From positions 266,103 through 330,102 of the forward strand of contig PUQB01000119.1 of NCBI GenBank assembly GCA_003024785.1: a DNA stretch of 64,000 nucleotides. Direction: 5' to 3'. Each line of letters opens with the position of its first letter. The first letter of the stretch is position 1. The notes under the pieces are model-generated. The model searched no databases, had not been told where the DNA came from, and saw nothing but the letters and a program-made list of their open reading frames with translations. This document shows, piece after piece, positions 33,854 to 46,722 of the stretch. This stretch comes from Selaginella tamariscina (lineage: Eukaryota > Streptophyta > Lycopodiopsida > Selaginellales > Selaginellaceae). Position numbers and translations under genes: made by a program.

Positions 33854-36528
33854 GAGTAAACAGCTTAACTTATGTGAAGGATGAAATGTTAAACATTTAC
33901 CATGAAATAATATGAGTGCTTCTCACAACGTTATTTGAATACGAGTGTCTATGCGTGGTGAGAGAGAATAAACTCATAAATTAAGTATTCCTGATGTAAG
34001 ATTGTGTTACATTCTTTCTCTTACAACTTAATAATTTATTGATAATAAGAGTAATAATCTTTTTACATGTAAGTCTATAGCTGGTATTATCATTATATTA
34101 TCTTAGTTGTTAATGAATCCCTATACATATAATTGATTATAATGTGCCACCGATTGCAGCTGCGTTCCATCGTTGACCTGAGGACCCTGGTAGTTTGAAT
34201 CTATGCTGGCCATATTAAATGGCAGCTGTTTTGCGAATGGACAAATGTCTTATTTGCACTCCCATCTCTTTAAAACAAAATTAAACTAAAAATATAAGTA
34301 AGAATTTTATAAACGAATATATAATACTTAATAGTTATTTTATCTCATTTTATCTTATATGTGTGTCGTTGAAAATAACGTGGATAATGTATTTTATATT
34401 TACAAACAGATTATAGCGTCAAATAAGGTTCTCATAAACGCGTGTCACTCGTGTGTATAAAGGTATGAAGAAGCTGTATTAAATTGCAGTATGGTGTGTT
34501 TGTGTGTGAGTGTAGAGAGAGGTGTGTACATGTCTTTACATATATAGCGTGTACCATCGTTTTAGATGTCCACAGCGGATTGCGAAGAGGGAAACTTGGA
34601 GCTTTTTTAATGGACGATTTACCTCTTGTAAAGTCCCTCGTTTCGAATCTAGCCAACATCTTCAAGTACCAGTATCTTGCAAAGTCAGAATATGCCCCTT
34701 GATTACGAGAGCGCATAAGCTTTGGGGGAGCAACAAGTAAGGCAGGGTTGAAGTTAAGTGGCTTAGCAATTTGACTAATGGAATGATGGACAGGATTAGT
34801 ATATTTATCATAATTGATAGTTGAATATTTTTTAATATTAATAATTAAGTTTATATATCTTATAACTAGATGTTTAAGCTATTTATAAAATTGTTATAAA
34901 ATAACGGGTTATATTGGAGTAATAAATAAACTGATAATTCATATATCTCTATATACACATTGCAGAAAGCAAACCTTATGTAAATTTTACCTTGGAAACT
35001 GAAATTTAAATCTGCACTTCAATGAAATATACTTTTGGAAATACATAAAATTTATAATTAATTTATAATTTATAGTATTTAAGACAACCAATTAAACATA
35101 TATGTCACAAAAAAATATAATTATTTATGATATATAATTAACATTTGCTTATTTATGTATAAGTATATATTAGTTATTTTATTATCTTGTGTTTTGAGAA
35201 ACAGAATAGAAAACAAGGGTCGGTGAAAGGAAGCCTGATAACTATAACAAATTATATAAAATACCGTAAACACCGAATATAGTCAACATAATATTGGTTT
35301 TTATTTTTATGCTACAATTTTTTAAATTTTTGTTATTATTCGTGTGTTTGTGTTTAACTTCCTGTTTTCTTTTATGTCATCCTGGAATTATAATGCAAAA
35401 GAGGGATATTTGGTTATATATAAATCAAATAATTATACTCTGTGTGTGATGTACATTCTAGACTGAAAAGGATGCCTGATGCTGACACTTATTTTTTTAT
35501 TAATATTTCTTTTCTTTTTTAATCTATTGATATTCAGACAATAAAATTTAATATTATTACTATTTTTTTATTTTTAATAATTTAAGAGGATTAAGAATTA
35601 TAAATATTTAGCTGTTTTGCCTGTGCTACACCCCTAACTTTTTGCGATTAAGTTGATGTGTGTATGAGAGAGAGATTACATGCATACATTTATACAGTGG
35701 TGATGGTGTGTGTCCGTGTCTATGTGTCTGTTTCTGTGTTTATAAGTAAACATTCTTATGTGTGTGTATACATATATACACACACACAACGCTCTCTCCT
35801 CTCTCTCTCTCTATATATATATTATATAGCTACTTATCCGTCTGAATAATTATTGTAGTATAGTTTCCTGTTTCTATATATCTCTCACGCGCACACACAC
35901 ACACACACAGACACATACACATACACACACGTGCATTGAATAACAGGAAAGCTAATGTACAGAACATGACATTTTATTTGGTCACTTTCAAGTTTAAAAA
36001 GTGCGGTGTTGGTTCGTGGGTGTTACAACTTTTAATCATTTATATAAGCAAGATATAACAGTTCTATAAACTTCTTCTTCTTTTTTTTTCTAATTTTGAG
36101 ATAATTAAAAATATTTTTTTAAACATCAGTCACGTCACGATGCGGACGTTTCTCGTCTGTCTTACTTTTCTCCTTAAACTTCTAAATTCTTAAAACTTAA
36201 ATATCTGGACGATAATGTTTAAAGTTTACATTCTCACAAAATATGGTTAAATTTAATATATGAAATCTCGAAGTACGATTAATCTATTTTTAAAAAGTAC
36301 ATGACAAGCTACAGTTAATTTATCGTTGGAAATTTAAATTTTGAACTATAGAGCGCGTACATTCATTTCCAGGTCTCTGCTTCCGATTAATTAATTAATT
36401 TAATCATATTCATTAATGGAATTAACTTTGAACAATAAGAACAATGCTGGAGAACTTAACCCACGTCGCGCCTGGTTCTCATAAAACGTACAAGTTTATA
36501 GATATGTACATATGGATATGTCATATAA

Positions 36529-36562
<34 letters not shown>

Positions 36563-36627
36563 GTAATTGAAATAGTAGTAAACAATATATTGTTTGTTAC
36601 CGGACTTTGTGAACACATTGAGAGATC

Positions 36628-36784
36628 ATGGTAGTACTGGAGGAGATTAGGAGAGCCAAAGATGGTAGCGGATTAATCGGAGCTTCCTTTCCGGATGTTG
36701 TGCAGAAAAATATGGAGCTACGTTACACCCCAATGTTTCATGCTCGAAGATAGAAAACTATCGGAAAAATGAGTTTACCACATG

Positions 36785-36827
<43 letters not shown>

Positions 36828-39456
36828 CACCCACCCACACACACACACACAGATATGTGTGTGTGTGTGTGTGTGTAGATAGATAAATAAATACATGCAT
36901 ACACTATGTCTTTGTGCAAACAATCCTTGTTAAACTACATTGACATCAACTTGGGGTAAGCCGACGTGTGTGTGAGAGAGAGAGAGGTGTATATGTCTTT
37001 TCATATATAGAGTGTATATGCATTACTTCATTTTAGGAAACTATGGAGCTTTGCTAATGCTCTTTTACAGTACAATCTTGAAGTACCGGATCTTTTCGAG
37101 AAACTTAACGCCAAGTTAAAGTTAAGTAGCTTAGCGATTTGACTAATAAAATGATGGACAGAATTGAAACCTTAATGTAAATGTTCTATTTTATATTTAT
37201 CATAATTGTACTAAGTTTATAATTGAATATTATTTTAATACTAATATTAGATTTACACATCTTTAAATATATGTTTTATAATAAATAAATTGATAATTCA
37301 TATTTATATATCTACAGTACAGTGAGTACACCTTTCCAAAATTACTAAATCATTTTTGGTTTTTATAATATGTCCAAAGTTTTCAAAACTGCATTTTTAT
37401 TTTAAACTTCAATTAAAACTAAAACTTTATGCACTTCAATAAAATATACTATTGAAAAATACATACATGATTTTAATTTATAATTCATAGTATTTAGCAC
37501 ACATATATATTGCAATATAATATTATTAGTTATGATATTTGATTGTTTATTTTATGTATAAGTTATATATTAGTTATATAATTAAATTTTTCTGTTGCAC
37601 GTTACCAAAAAGTATAATGCAAATTAAAGAAGGATATTTCAGTATATATAATTCTAGACTGAGAACAAAAAAGTATGCTTGATGAAAGAACTGAGAATCC
37701 TTACACTTGTTTTTTTCTAAAATTTTCTTCTCTTCTTTAATCTATTGATATTCAACAATGAATCTTTTTGTTTAATACTATTACTATTATTTTTAGTTTT
37801 AATAGCTAGAGAGAACTAACAACTGTTTCGCCTTTACCTTCCACAATTATAATTTTAATTATTTAAAGTATACTTTTCTTATTTAAAGAATTTAAAGAAC
37901 AAAATTATATTTATGATTACTTTTTAACAAGATTAGATGTGAAACTATAAACAAATTAGATTGTCTATACATTTAAAATATATTTTTAAATTAATATTTT
38001 TATATTAATAAGCTTTGAATATATTGTAATATTATATTATATAACACGTGTGTGTATGTATACACATTTGTTACACATTCATCATTATACATCGTAATGT
38101 TGTGCATACATATGTATGCATTAATTCATGCGATTATGCACATATACAGGTATGCGAGCATATATAAGAAATTATATTTAATTTTATGCAGAAATTCAAT
38201 ATGTTCTAAAATGGAGTAAATAATACGTGTTTCATTTAAAACAAATTTATTTTTTTTAGGATGTATTATTCATCATTTGAAGCTATATCACTCTAAAAAT
38301 TAATAAACAGGACTTCTCTCCAGATAGTTTTCTTAACTAAAACTTTTTAACACTTTAATCTATTGTATTAATATCTTAATCCTGCATTTTTAAATAAGTT
38401 TGAAAAAACCACTTATTATTATAATATTAGGTCTGTATATAATGTAGTTTCATTAGTTTAACCTCATTAATATTAAAAATTTATGTAAATAAGGAGCTCT
38501 TGTATTTTTAAACACTATTTTCTAAAAGTAATTAAAAATTAAGCACTCTATATATTTGTATAACATATTGAGTATACAATCCAAGGATATACCTTGCATA
38601 CATGGTCATACATGATGTGTACACATTCTATTATTTATTCTGTGCCTCTATAACAGATATATAACAGCAAAATATAGAAGGCAAATATTAGTATATTACA
38701 CAAGATTAGCATGCACACTAGTATATAAGAAACCCCAAATGATTAAGCTAATCAACAGTATACTTAGTTCTGTCCTAACAACATTATGAAAATTCTGTTA
38801 ACATTGTGTTGGTGCTCTTGTGTGGTTAACGAATCTTCTTGTGTCCTTGTTAAATATGGTTCTACAGTAGTCAGCCAAGGCAAGTATATTCCACTTGGTA
38901 ACACCACTGCAGCACCGATGGTTGACATCCAAGGTTATGGGAATGGAACAAGGCATTTGTATTCATTCATAATTGTTGATCAGAATGCATTACCTTCTTC
39001 GTCAGGACATGTATATGCTTTTATCAACTATTGGATTGCCAACATCCCCTCAGGCACCTCTGGCAAAGGTATGTGTGTGTACATACACACATATGATATG
39101 CATATAAGAAGTTTGAACTAATTGAGATGTTATATATAGTGGGAGGGAATGTTCTTGAGCCTTACATACCTCCGGCAAGAACCCCACATATCCCACTTCC
39201 TTATGGGGCAAGGAACCACACTTTTGATTGTGTGCTTGTTCAACAAAGGAACCCAATTGTGAGGCCAATGACAGATCGGACTGTCATTTCTTTGCCGGAC
39301 ATCTTGTCTAGGTATGACACTAAGAGTGTGTGTGCGTGTGCGCGCGCGTGTGTGTGAGAGAGAGATACTTGGATATCACATACATATGCATTGCTTAGGT
39401 ACCACTGTGGAGAACCATTGCAGCGTGTCTCATTCACAACTTATTTTCAACACTGA
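36628..39456 (+). CDS. Divergent PEBP-family (FT/TFL1/MFT superfamily) gene, left-arm copy 2
   Basis: PEBP proteins bind phospholipid-like ligands, and plant members regulate flowering, architecture or seed/spore dormancy. Pieces: an N-terminal exon 36628-36721 encoding EEIRRAKDGSGLIGASFPDVV, which corresponds to the usual 'L..VI.DV' start; then exons up to 39068, 39140-39311 and 39399-39456. Joined, the last three give KYGSTVVSQGKYIPLGNTTA, YSFIIVDQNALPSSSG (family D-P-D-A box altered to DQNA), INYWIANIPSGTSGK, GGNVLEPYIPPARTPHIP, FDCVLVQQ and the C-terminal SRYHCGEPLQRVSFTTYFQH before TGA. The DNA from ATG 38786 is open, so either a short form starts there or that exon begins at an acceptor downstream. 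The N-terminal exon has one extra A near 36713 that breaks its frame; the right-arm twin lacks it. The exon pattern differs from the typical four-exon FT/TFL1 layout. The family's GxHR box is replaced by TPHIPLPYG. Confidence 0.68.
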
Positions 39457-39734
39457 GGGTAAACAGCTTAACTTATGTGAAGGATGAAATGCAAAACATA
39501 TTACCATGGAATAAGATGAGTGATTCTTATAACCTTATTTTCAAATACGAGTGTCTATGCGTATGTGCGCGAGCGTGTGTGAGAGAGAGAATATACTTAG
39601 AATATCAAGTATTGTTATACTATTGCCGAAACTTATATTGTTAATGAATCCCTGATAGTAACATTATATTGATTATAATTTATATATGATATTATAGTAA
39701 GAATAGTACTATAAAGAATATTATTATTTAGTGA

Positions 39735-39797
<63 letters not shown>

Positions 39798-40524
39798 TTA
39801 TTTATTTATATTCAAAATTTTCAAAAACACATTTTACTTACTTCAATAAAATATACTTTTGAAAAATACATAAAATTTTATAATTAATTTATAATTTAAT
39901 ATTTAATACAACCAATTAAACATATATATATATAATAATATAATGTAGTTATTTATGTATATATTACTTGTGTTCGAGAAACAGGAATAAGCTCTCTGAA
40001 ATAAAGGAGACTGATAACTATAACAAATTATATATATGTATATATATATATAAAACCGTAATCAGCTAATCTAGTAACCTAGTATTCATTCATGTACCAA
40101 AAGTATAATGCAAAATTCAGTAACATAAAATCAAACAATTGTACTATGTGTGAAAAAGAGAGACGTACATTGTAAACTGAGAACAATTAAAGATAAGAAT
40201 ACTACATAACACGAGGATGCTTACACTTGTTTTTTGGAATCTATTATGTTCAAGAATAAAAGCTAATACTATTTCTATTTTAATAGTTTGAAAGGGTTAA
40301 GAATTATAATTATTTAGTTGTTTTGCCTGTGCTCAGCCTCTTACCTTTCATAAGTATTTTATTCAATTATTTAAAGTTCATCTTTAAAATGATATTTATG
40401 ATTATTTTAACAAGATTAAGCATGAAACTGCATTGTTTTTTAGACAAATTAGATTGTTTATACATTAAAACTTTATTTAAAATCATGTGCAATATATAAC
40501 TCATTATGCCGGTGTGTGGTTTAA

Positions 40525-40814
40525 AGGTGAACCATGACCAGCCCTAAGGTTTGAGTGGCTAAGCGGTACATTAGACCTAGGACTAGTATTTAATGAGAAT
40601 ACAAGTGTATACCATATGCGAACACAAGTGTTCTACTAAGTAAACTCCTTAAGGCTAGGTTTGGATGACCTTAAGTGCACGACCTTACGAGTGCCTCACA
40701 AAATGGCTCTTGTTAATGAGCTTATGTTGTTCAACCTTTAGATCTTAAGGAGAACACCACTAGCCAAGTGTGACAAAAGCACACCTAGTTACATGACCTA
40801 ACCTCCCTTGAACT
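40525..40814 (-). repeat. LTR-B-like repeat, part interrupted by chromovirus B
   Basis: Matches the same portion of the LTR-like repeats at 47788-47945 and, inverted, about 49900-50130 (AAGTGTTCTACTAAGTAAACTC, TGCCTCAC..AATGGCTCTTG). It is interrupted by the element at 40974-46722 and continues at 46723. The bases CTCCCTTGAACT occur both before 40815 and before 40974. Confidence 0.75.
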
Positions 40815-40973
40815 TGTCAAGCCGCGATCCAAAAGCAAGATAAGAACTAGGAACAAGACGAGAACAGGAGGTAAGGAACAAGACAAGAACAAAAAAAGAA
40901 TGATCGTAGAATGATTGGTGTTGATATTAGGTCAGAGCTTTTATACTCACAAATCCAAAACCTCCCTTGAACT
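40815..40973 (-). repeat. Partial extra copy of the chromovirus B LTR
   Basis: Starts TGTCAAGCCGCGATCC like the full LTR and contains the TATA-region GCTTTTATACTCACAA, but then jumps back to the flank CCTCCCTTGAACT. It is an internally deleted LTR in tandem with the full LTR at 40974. Confidence 0.7.
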
Positions 40974-41376
40974 TGTCAAGCTGCGATCCAAGAGTAAGGA
41001 AGCTTGACTCAAGAATAGGACAAGAACTAGGAACAAGACGAGAACATGATGTAAGGAACAAGACGAGAACAAGAAAAGAATGATCGTAGAATGATTGGTG
41101 TTAATAATAACTGATTATACAACAATTAGATCAGAGCTTTTATACTCACAACTCCAAGAGCTAATCTAGGCATGAGTTAAAAATATACTCCAAGAGTTAA
41201 TTTAGGCATGAGCTAAAAATATACTCCAAGAGCTGATTTAGTCATGAACTAAAAATAATGTCCCTTATCATCATGTAAGCATATCTTGTAGGTATATTTT
41301 GTAGGCATATCCTATGTCCCGTATACTATATCTGTATCATGTAGGTCGTATCTTGTATTCTGTATCGGGTCATGAT
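40974..41376 (-). repeat. 3' LTR of chromovirus B
   Basis: Starts (plus strand) TGTCAAGCTGCGATCC and ends GTATCGGGTCATGATA. It contains tandem TATC(C/T)TGTA-type repeats (about 41275-41370) and CTCCAAGAGCTAATCTAGGCATGAG repeats (about 41150-41250), both shared with the 5' LTR. The TATA-like TATAAAAGC lies on the minus strand near 41138-41147. Confidence 0.85.
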
Positions 41377-44300
41377 AGCACCTCCTCCTTAAGGACGAGT
41401 TTCACGAGTCCTGGGACCTGGTTTAATAGGATAACGTTGATGGAAGGCAGCAATCTTGGAAAAAGCATGAAGTAAATTAGATGCAGGTTCCCAAGTGCTA
41501 TCGTAGGCAAATAACCTTTTCAATTCACCAAATATTGAAGTTGGCAACAATGAAGATGAGAATCAAGGATATCTGCAACTTCGTACTCAGGTTCATCGTC
41601 AATGACCACAGGAGGGAGAGGAGAAAAAACATGACTAGGAAGAGAAGAAGGATGATATGGTTCTAACAAAGAGATGTGAAACACAAGATGAAGTTTCACA
41701 GTAAATGGTAGCTCTAGTCGGAAAGCTACAGGATTGACCTCAGCCGCAATCCTATAAGGGCCCAATTATTAAAAATCCAACTTAAAAAAAGGCCTGTTGG
41801 TGCAAATATGCTGACAAAGAAGCTACACAAGATCACCAATCTTGTATGCAGGTGCCGGTTGACGATGAGCATCAATATAACGCTTGTACCGTTCCTGTGC
41901 TTGCTGAAGATAAACTCGGAGATCATCCTGTACCTAACGAAGATGTTATAGACAATCCTATACTGTAGGAGCAGAAGAAGGAGAAGCATGAGGAGCAAAG
42001 TCAAAACGTGGATGGTAGCTTGTAAGAGTGAAGAAAGGTGTCTAACCTATAGATGCGTGAACGGAGTTGTTGTAAGCAAACTCCGCCATAAGAAGAAGGT
42101 CCAACCAGTTGTCCTACTAGTAATTGATGAAGCAGCAAGATACTGTTCCAAGGTCTAAATCATGGGTTTTGACTGTCCATTAGTTTGCGAATGATATCCT
42201 GAAGAAATATCTACTTTAACTTGTAAACTCCGGAGAAGCTCTCGTCAAAATCTAGATATGAATTATGGGCCTCGTTCATAAATAATGCTCTTAGGAAGAT
42301 CATGATGTCGGAACACTTTGCAAATCACCAACTCAACAGTTGTTTGGCATGTAGCTGTCTTGTTACAGGGTAGAAAATGAGCATGTTTGGTGAAACAGTC
42401 AACCACCATAAGAACTGCATCAAATCCACGAGAAGGAGGAAGATTTGTGAGGAAATCCATAAAAATGGATTTCTAAGGAGTAGAGGGAATAGGAAGAGGA
42501 CGAAAAAGACTAGAGGCCACGTGACAAGGCATCTTTGACTGTTGCAGGTGTCACAACTCCGTACAAACTTTTCCACAAAACTTCACAACCTAGGCCACCA
42601 ATAGTTACGAGTCACCAACTCAACTATCTTGGCCACACCAAAATGTCCTGTAGCCAGGGTATCATGACAATCCTATATCACACGAGTTCTGTAAACACCA
42701 ATAGGAATGTACAAGAGACCTTCCCGGTACATGAGTCCGTTCTATATGGCAAACAACTTGTAGTCTGTACGGGAACTGGAGGTAAAGAAGCTTGTGATGT
42801 TAGGACTAATGTATGAGAACACATTCTTTGCCAAGTTGTTTGTAACCAATTCCAAACGGATGCCCTATAAAAATGTTGAATTTGCTAGAGCCTAATGAAC
42901 CTGTAGTGCCCCAAGTCGAAATCGATTAGGACCCAACAACACTTGCTTTTGACAATCATATGCAGGATTGCCCGAGGTCGATGCAAGGTAAGAGCGCCTA
43001 AACAATGCATCCGCTTTGCCATTCCGAAAACCAGGCTTGTAAACAATGACAAAATCAAAACGTGATAGGAATTTTGCCCACCTAGCCTGTTGCCAACTGA
43101 GAACTCGAGTCGTTTGAAAAAATTCTAGGTTCTTATGATCCATAAGAACTTATATAGGATGCGCAGCACCTTCTAGGAAGCTGCCACTCTCAAACAAATC
43201 CACAATGGCCTTGAATTCCTTATCATAAATCTCGTAATTGATCTCCGCTACAAGGAACTTACGAGTGAAAGGCTACATGATGAGTAACTTGTCTTCTCCA
43301 ACTTGTGATAGGATAGAACCTACTGCAAAAGTCCGAAGCATCTGCTTCAACGAAGAAGGGACGAGAAGGATCAGGATGTGCTAAAATCGGAGCTGTCGTG
43401 AAGGTGTCCTTGAGTGTTGTGAATGCATGTTCCGCCTTGTCGGACCAAGAGAAATCCCTTGTGTGCTTGGTAGTTCGTGAGTGGAAGTACACGCTTGGAG
43501 AAGTCCTGTATGAATCACCTGTAGAAGTTTGCAAAGCCAAGGAAACATTGTATCTCGTACAGACTTGGGCCTCTTCCACTCCACGTAGTCTTCACCTTGT
43601 GCATGTCCATGAAATGCTAGCAAGAGAGATGATGTAACCCAAGAACTCCACAATATCCCTGTCGAAAAAACACTTCTCCAACTTCGCATACAGGCCATAC
43701 TTGCAACATACATGCTTGTCATGTGCCGCTTGGTCCTTGGAGAAAATCAAAATGTCATCGAGGTAGATCACCACAAACTAGTCCAAGAAGTCGAAAGATG
43801 TCGTTAACCATGTGTTGGAACACGGTTGGGGCATTTGCAAGTCTGAAAGGCATCACGTGTACTCGAAATATCCATACCTTGTACAAAAGGTAGTCTTTCA
43901 CTCATCGCCTGGACACCAGATAGTGACTTGATTCAAACCCCTATAGTCCACAACTAAACATAAACTCCCATCTTTCTTTTTGACAAAGAAGATAGGTGCT
44001 CCTGCAGGAACTTTGAGTGACGGATGAAGCCGGATGCCAAATTGTCCTCGATGTACTGGTGAAGAACCTCCAATTCTGTAGGTGACAGGGTATAAATTGG
44101 TCCAAATGGTGGAGTCTTCCCCTCCGTAAGATCGATAGGACAATCATAGGACCTGTGAATAGGAAGAACTGCAGCCTTATGCTTATCAAAAACGTTTTGG
44201 AAGGAGTGATATTTGGATAACAAGGAAGAAGTAGAAGGAGGAGAAATGGATTGAAAAACAGGAGAGTCAGATACAAGAGAGGTAGAAGAGGATGTAGGAG

Positions 44301-46278
44301 TTACTTGAAAAGTAAAAAGATGAAAAGGAGCAAGATCAATAACAAGTTCATGCATAATAGTGGTAAAAACTTGAAGAGGAAAAGGAGGGAGCTGTGAATG
44401 AAAAAGAGGAAGGATCTTGAGGATGGAAAAGAAGCAGAGTAATGAAAAGAGGCAGGATTGGGGAAAACCTGTGCTGATGTTGACGAGTGTATAGAATTTG
44501 AAGAATCCTGTACAAAAGTTTGTGAATACACAGGAGTGAGGAGAGCCTGCGAATGTGCTGACGGACTGACAGGAGGTGGATCATGTTGAGGAGGAACCTT
44601 CGACACTAATACAGGATTGAAAGAACCCTGTACAAGAATCTGTGAACTTACAGGAGTGGAGAGAGCTTGCGGATGTGTTAATGAATTGAATGAGGTGAAT
44701 CCTATAGAGGAATCTTCAACACTGATACAGGAACAGGCACGGTCAATCATGTAGCTTTTGTTGCCTCAGACACTAAGGTCATATCCTGCACGCAGGAAGG
44801 TACAAAATTAATTCTGGCTATCAGAGAGAAAATCATGAGCGTCCTAGATCTCTAATCGATTTGAGGATTTGCAACAAGAACCATGGCATGCCAAAATGAT
44901 GGGAGTCGTCCGAGTCTTGATCAAGTTGAAGGAAATCAAACAGTTGAATGAGCCATGAGTGTAAGAGAGATGTGTGGTAGCATGGGTAACTGCACCAAAA
45001 GCAATTAGACGACCATATGCAACCTCTACAGGAATTGCATGCTTCAACTTCATCATCGGAATGCCATGCTGAGTTGCAAAAGTGTCATTCATGAAGCATG
45101 CATTTGCACCAGTGTCTAATAAGCCAAACTCCTTGAGTTCTCGATTATTGAGGTGAATGTGTACATGAAACTTAAGTGATGGAATGGTGTGAGCAGCACC
45201 AATGGAGCCTGCACCTATGTCCAACTTTGCGACTCCTAGACGAAATGGACATTGAAGTTTTCTGACTAAACTTCAACTTCAACTTCACGTGTCTTGAACT
45301 TCCTGGTTTTAATAGGACATTCTGCTAGCTTGTGTCATGCTTCACCACAATACAAGCATAAGTTCTCACCATGACAATTTGCTTCTCAGCAGCTGAAAGT
45401 GGCCACGCTTATATTTGTCAACTTCCATAGGAAATACTCTAGAAGGTATCGTAGGAACATGTGCTACAGCTACAAGATTGGCTTGCAGGAATTGTTGACG
45501 GAATTTTTTTTAACGACGCTCGAATAAATGATTGTCATAGCGAATGGCCTGTTGCATGATCTCCACTAAGGTTTGGGCATCTGGTAACATAAGGAGAAGG
45601 TCCTTTACGTCATCCCTCAACCCAAAATGGAAGTGTTCGATCAATGCAGTCTCGTCCCATGAAATGTTCGTGCAAAGTTGTTGAAATCGGAAGCATAAAC
45701 GGAAGCTGGTCGGAATCCTTGTGTGAGCTTCCTTAACTTCGTGCATGCGGAATGGTACTTATCGGGATCTTTAAAGCAGGCTTCAAAGGCAGCCACGAAT
45801 CTTTCAAAGTCTTTCATCAATGGGTCATCACACTCCAGCAAAGGGGCAACCCAAGCCTGTGGGGATCCAACTAGTAAGGATACCAAAAGACTAACCTTTT
45901 ATGCATCAGTCGAGTAGCAGTGTGGTTGTATGTAGATCAAAAGCCTAATCTGATTTAGGAGACCTTGGAAATTGGCGTGATTGCCACTGAAATTCTCTGG
46001 CATGTTGATCTTTGGCTTTGAAGAAGAGTTTGATGGAGAGGAAACCACGGATGCTTGAGAGAGAGCCTACATAGCAGCCTTGGAAGATGCATTAGCAGTT
46101 GCATGCGCTGCGTTGGTGGAACCTTGTAGATCTGTGACCACTTGGTGCAAAGTGGCCAGCTCATGAAGCAACATCTGGTGCTCGCATTGAAATTGCTCAA
46201 AATCTACCATGATCCGTGAAAGAAAGGAGGGAGAAAAGCTAAGGAAAAAAAAGTAATTGAAAATTGGGGAACTATGAA

Positions 46279-46295
46279 ATCAGTTACTATTAAAC
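46279..46295 (-). promoter_or_regulatory. Presumed self-complementary primer-binding site of chromovirus B
   Basis: The bases directly after the 5' LTR on the minus strand, GTTTAATAGTAACTGAT, do not resemble the tRNA-iMet site used by chromovirus A. They contain TTAATAGTAACT, the exact complement of AGTTACTATTAA in the LTR just downstream of its TATA box. This is the arrangement used by Tf1/sushi-group elements, whose own 5' RNA end primes reverse transcription. Confidence 0.65.
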
Positions 46296-46722
46296 TGTCA
46301 AGCCACGATTCAAGAGCAAGGAGGCTTGACTTAAGAAGGACAAGAAAGAACTAGGAACAAAACGAGAAACAGGAGGCAAGGAACAAAACAAGAACAAGAC
46401 AAGAATGATTGTAAAATGACTGGTGTTAATAGTAACTAATTGTACAACAATTAAGTTGGAGCTTTTATAGTCACAACTCCAAGAGCTAATCTAGGCATGA
46501 GTTAAAAATATACTTCAAGAGCTAATCTAGTCATGAGCTAAAAATAATGTCCTTATTCTGTAGGTATATCCTATAAGCATATCTTGTAGGCATATCTTGT
46601 ATCCGTATCCTATATTTTGTATCCTGTAAATCGTATCCTATATTCTGTATCGACCCCTATAGGCATATCCTATATCTTATATCCTGTAAGTTGTATCCTG
46701 TATTCTGTATTGGGTCGTGACA
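46296..46722 (-). repeat. 5' LTR of chromovirus B
   Basis: Plus-strand ends TGTCAAGCCACG and GGGTCGTGACA. On the minus strand a TATA box (TATAAAAGC, 46461-46469) is followed about 28-30 bases later by ATTAGTTACTATTAAC (46425-46440). That is the likely transcript start and R region. Confidence 0.87.

Larger units (their letters stand above)
30440..40500. repeat. Left arm of large inverted duplication
   Basis: Read backwards, this arm matches 54885 to about 62700. The order PEBP copy, conserved GGTCCTCAG block, N-terminal PEBP exon, PEBP copy is mirrored on the right as PEBP (56.0-58.5 kb), block (59.7 kb), PEBP (60.4-60.9 kb), block (62.5 kb). The inner edge is clear: ...AATCATGTGCAATAT at 40482-40496 mirrors ATATTGCACATGATT at 54883-54897. 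Within each arm the sequence is itself a diverged direct repeat of two or more units; for example AATAAATTGATAATTCATAT recurs near 30045, 31645, 34920 and 37275. Microsatellites: (TA)n at 31129-31165, (CA)n at 36532-36560, (TA)n at 36786-36824 and 39738-39793. Confidence 0.85.
40974..46722 (-). mobile_element. Ty3/gypsy chromovirus B (Tf1/sushi-like), nested in LTR-B repeat
   Basis: LTRs are 40974-41376 (3') and 46296-46722 (5'), with minus-strand starts TATCATGACCC and TGTCACGACCC. Minus-strand coding order: gag (about 45510-46200, with SLLVGSPQAWVAPLLE and NHLFERR); a CCHC-like region; an aspartic protease with LLDTGANACFMND (about 45090-45130); a Pro/Ser-rich linker (44300-44750); RT with the [13 protein letters not shown] start (about 44125-44165) and VIYLDDILIF (about 43745-43775); RNase H (EADASDF, about 43340-43360); HKNLEFF...RWAKFLSRFDF (about 43060-43140); integrase with MDFLTNLPPSRGFDAVLMVVD (about 42400-42460); and a chromodomain, EYEVADILDS...WEPASNLLHAFSKIAAFHQ (about 41440-41590). 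Gag and RT read like the Tf1/sushi-type lineage. Numerous stops and frameshifts are present. The polypurine tract AAGGAGGAGGTGC lies at 41377-41389 just before the 3' LTR. Confidence 0.9.
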
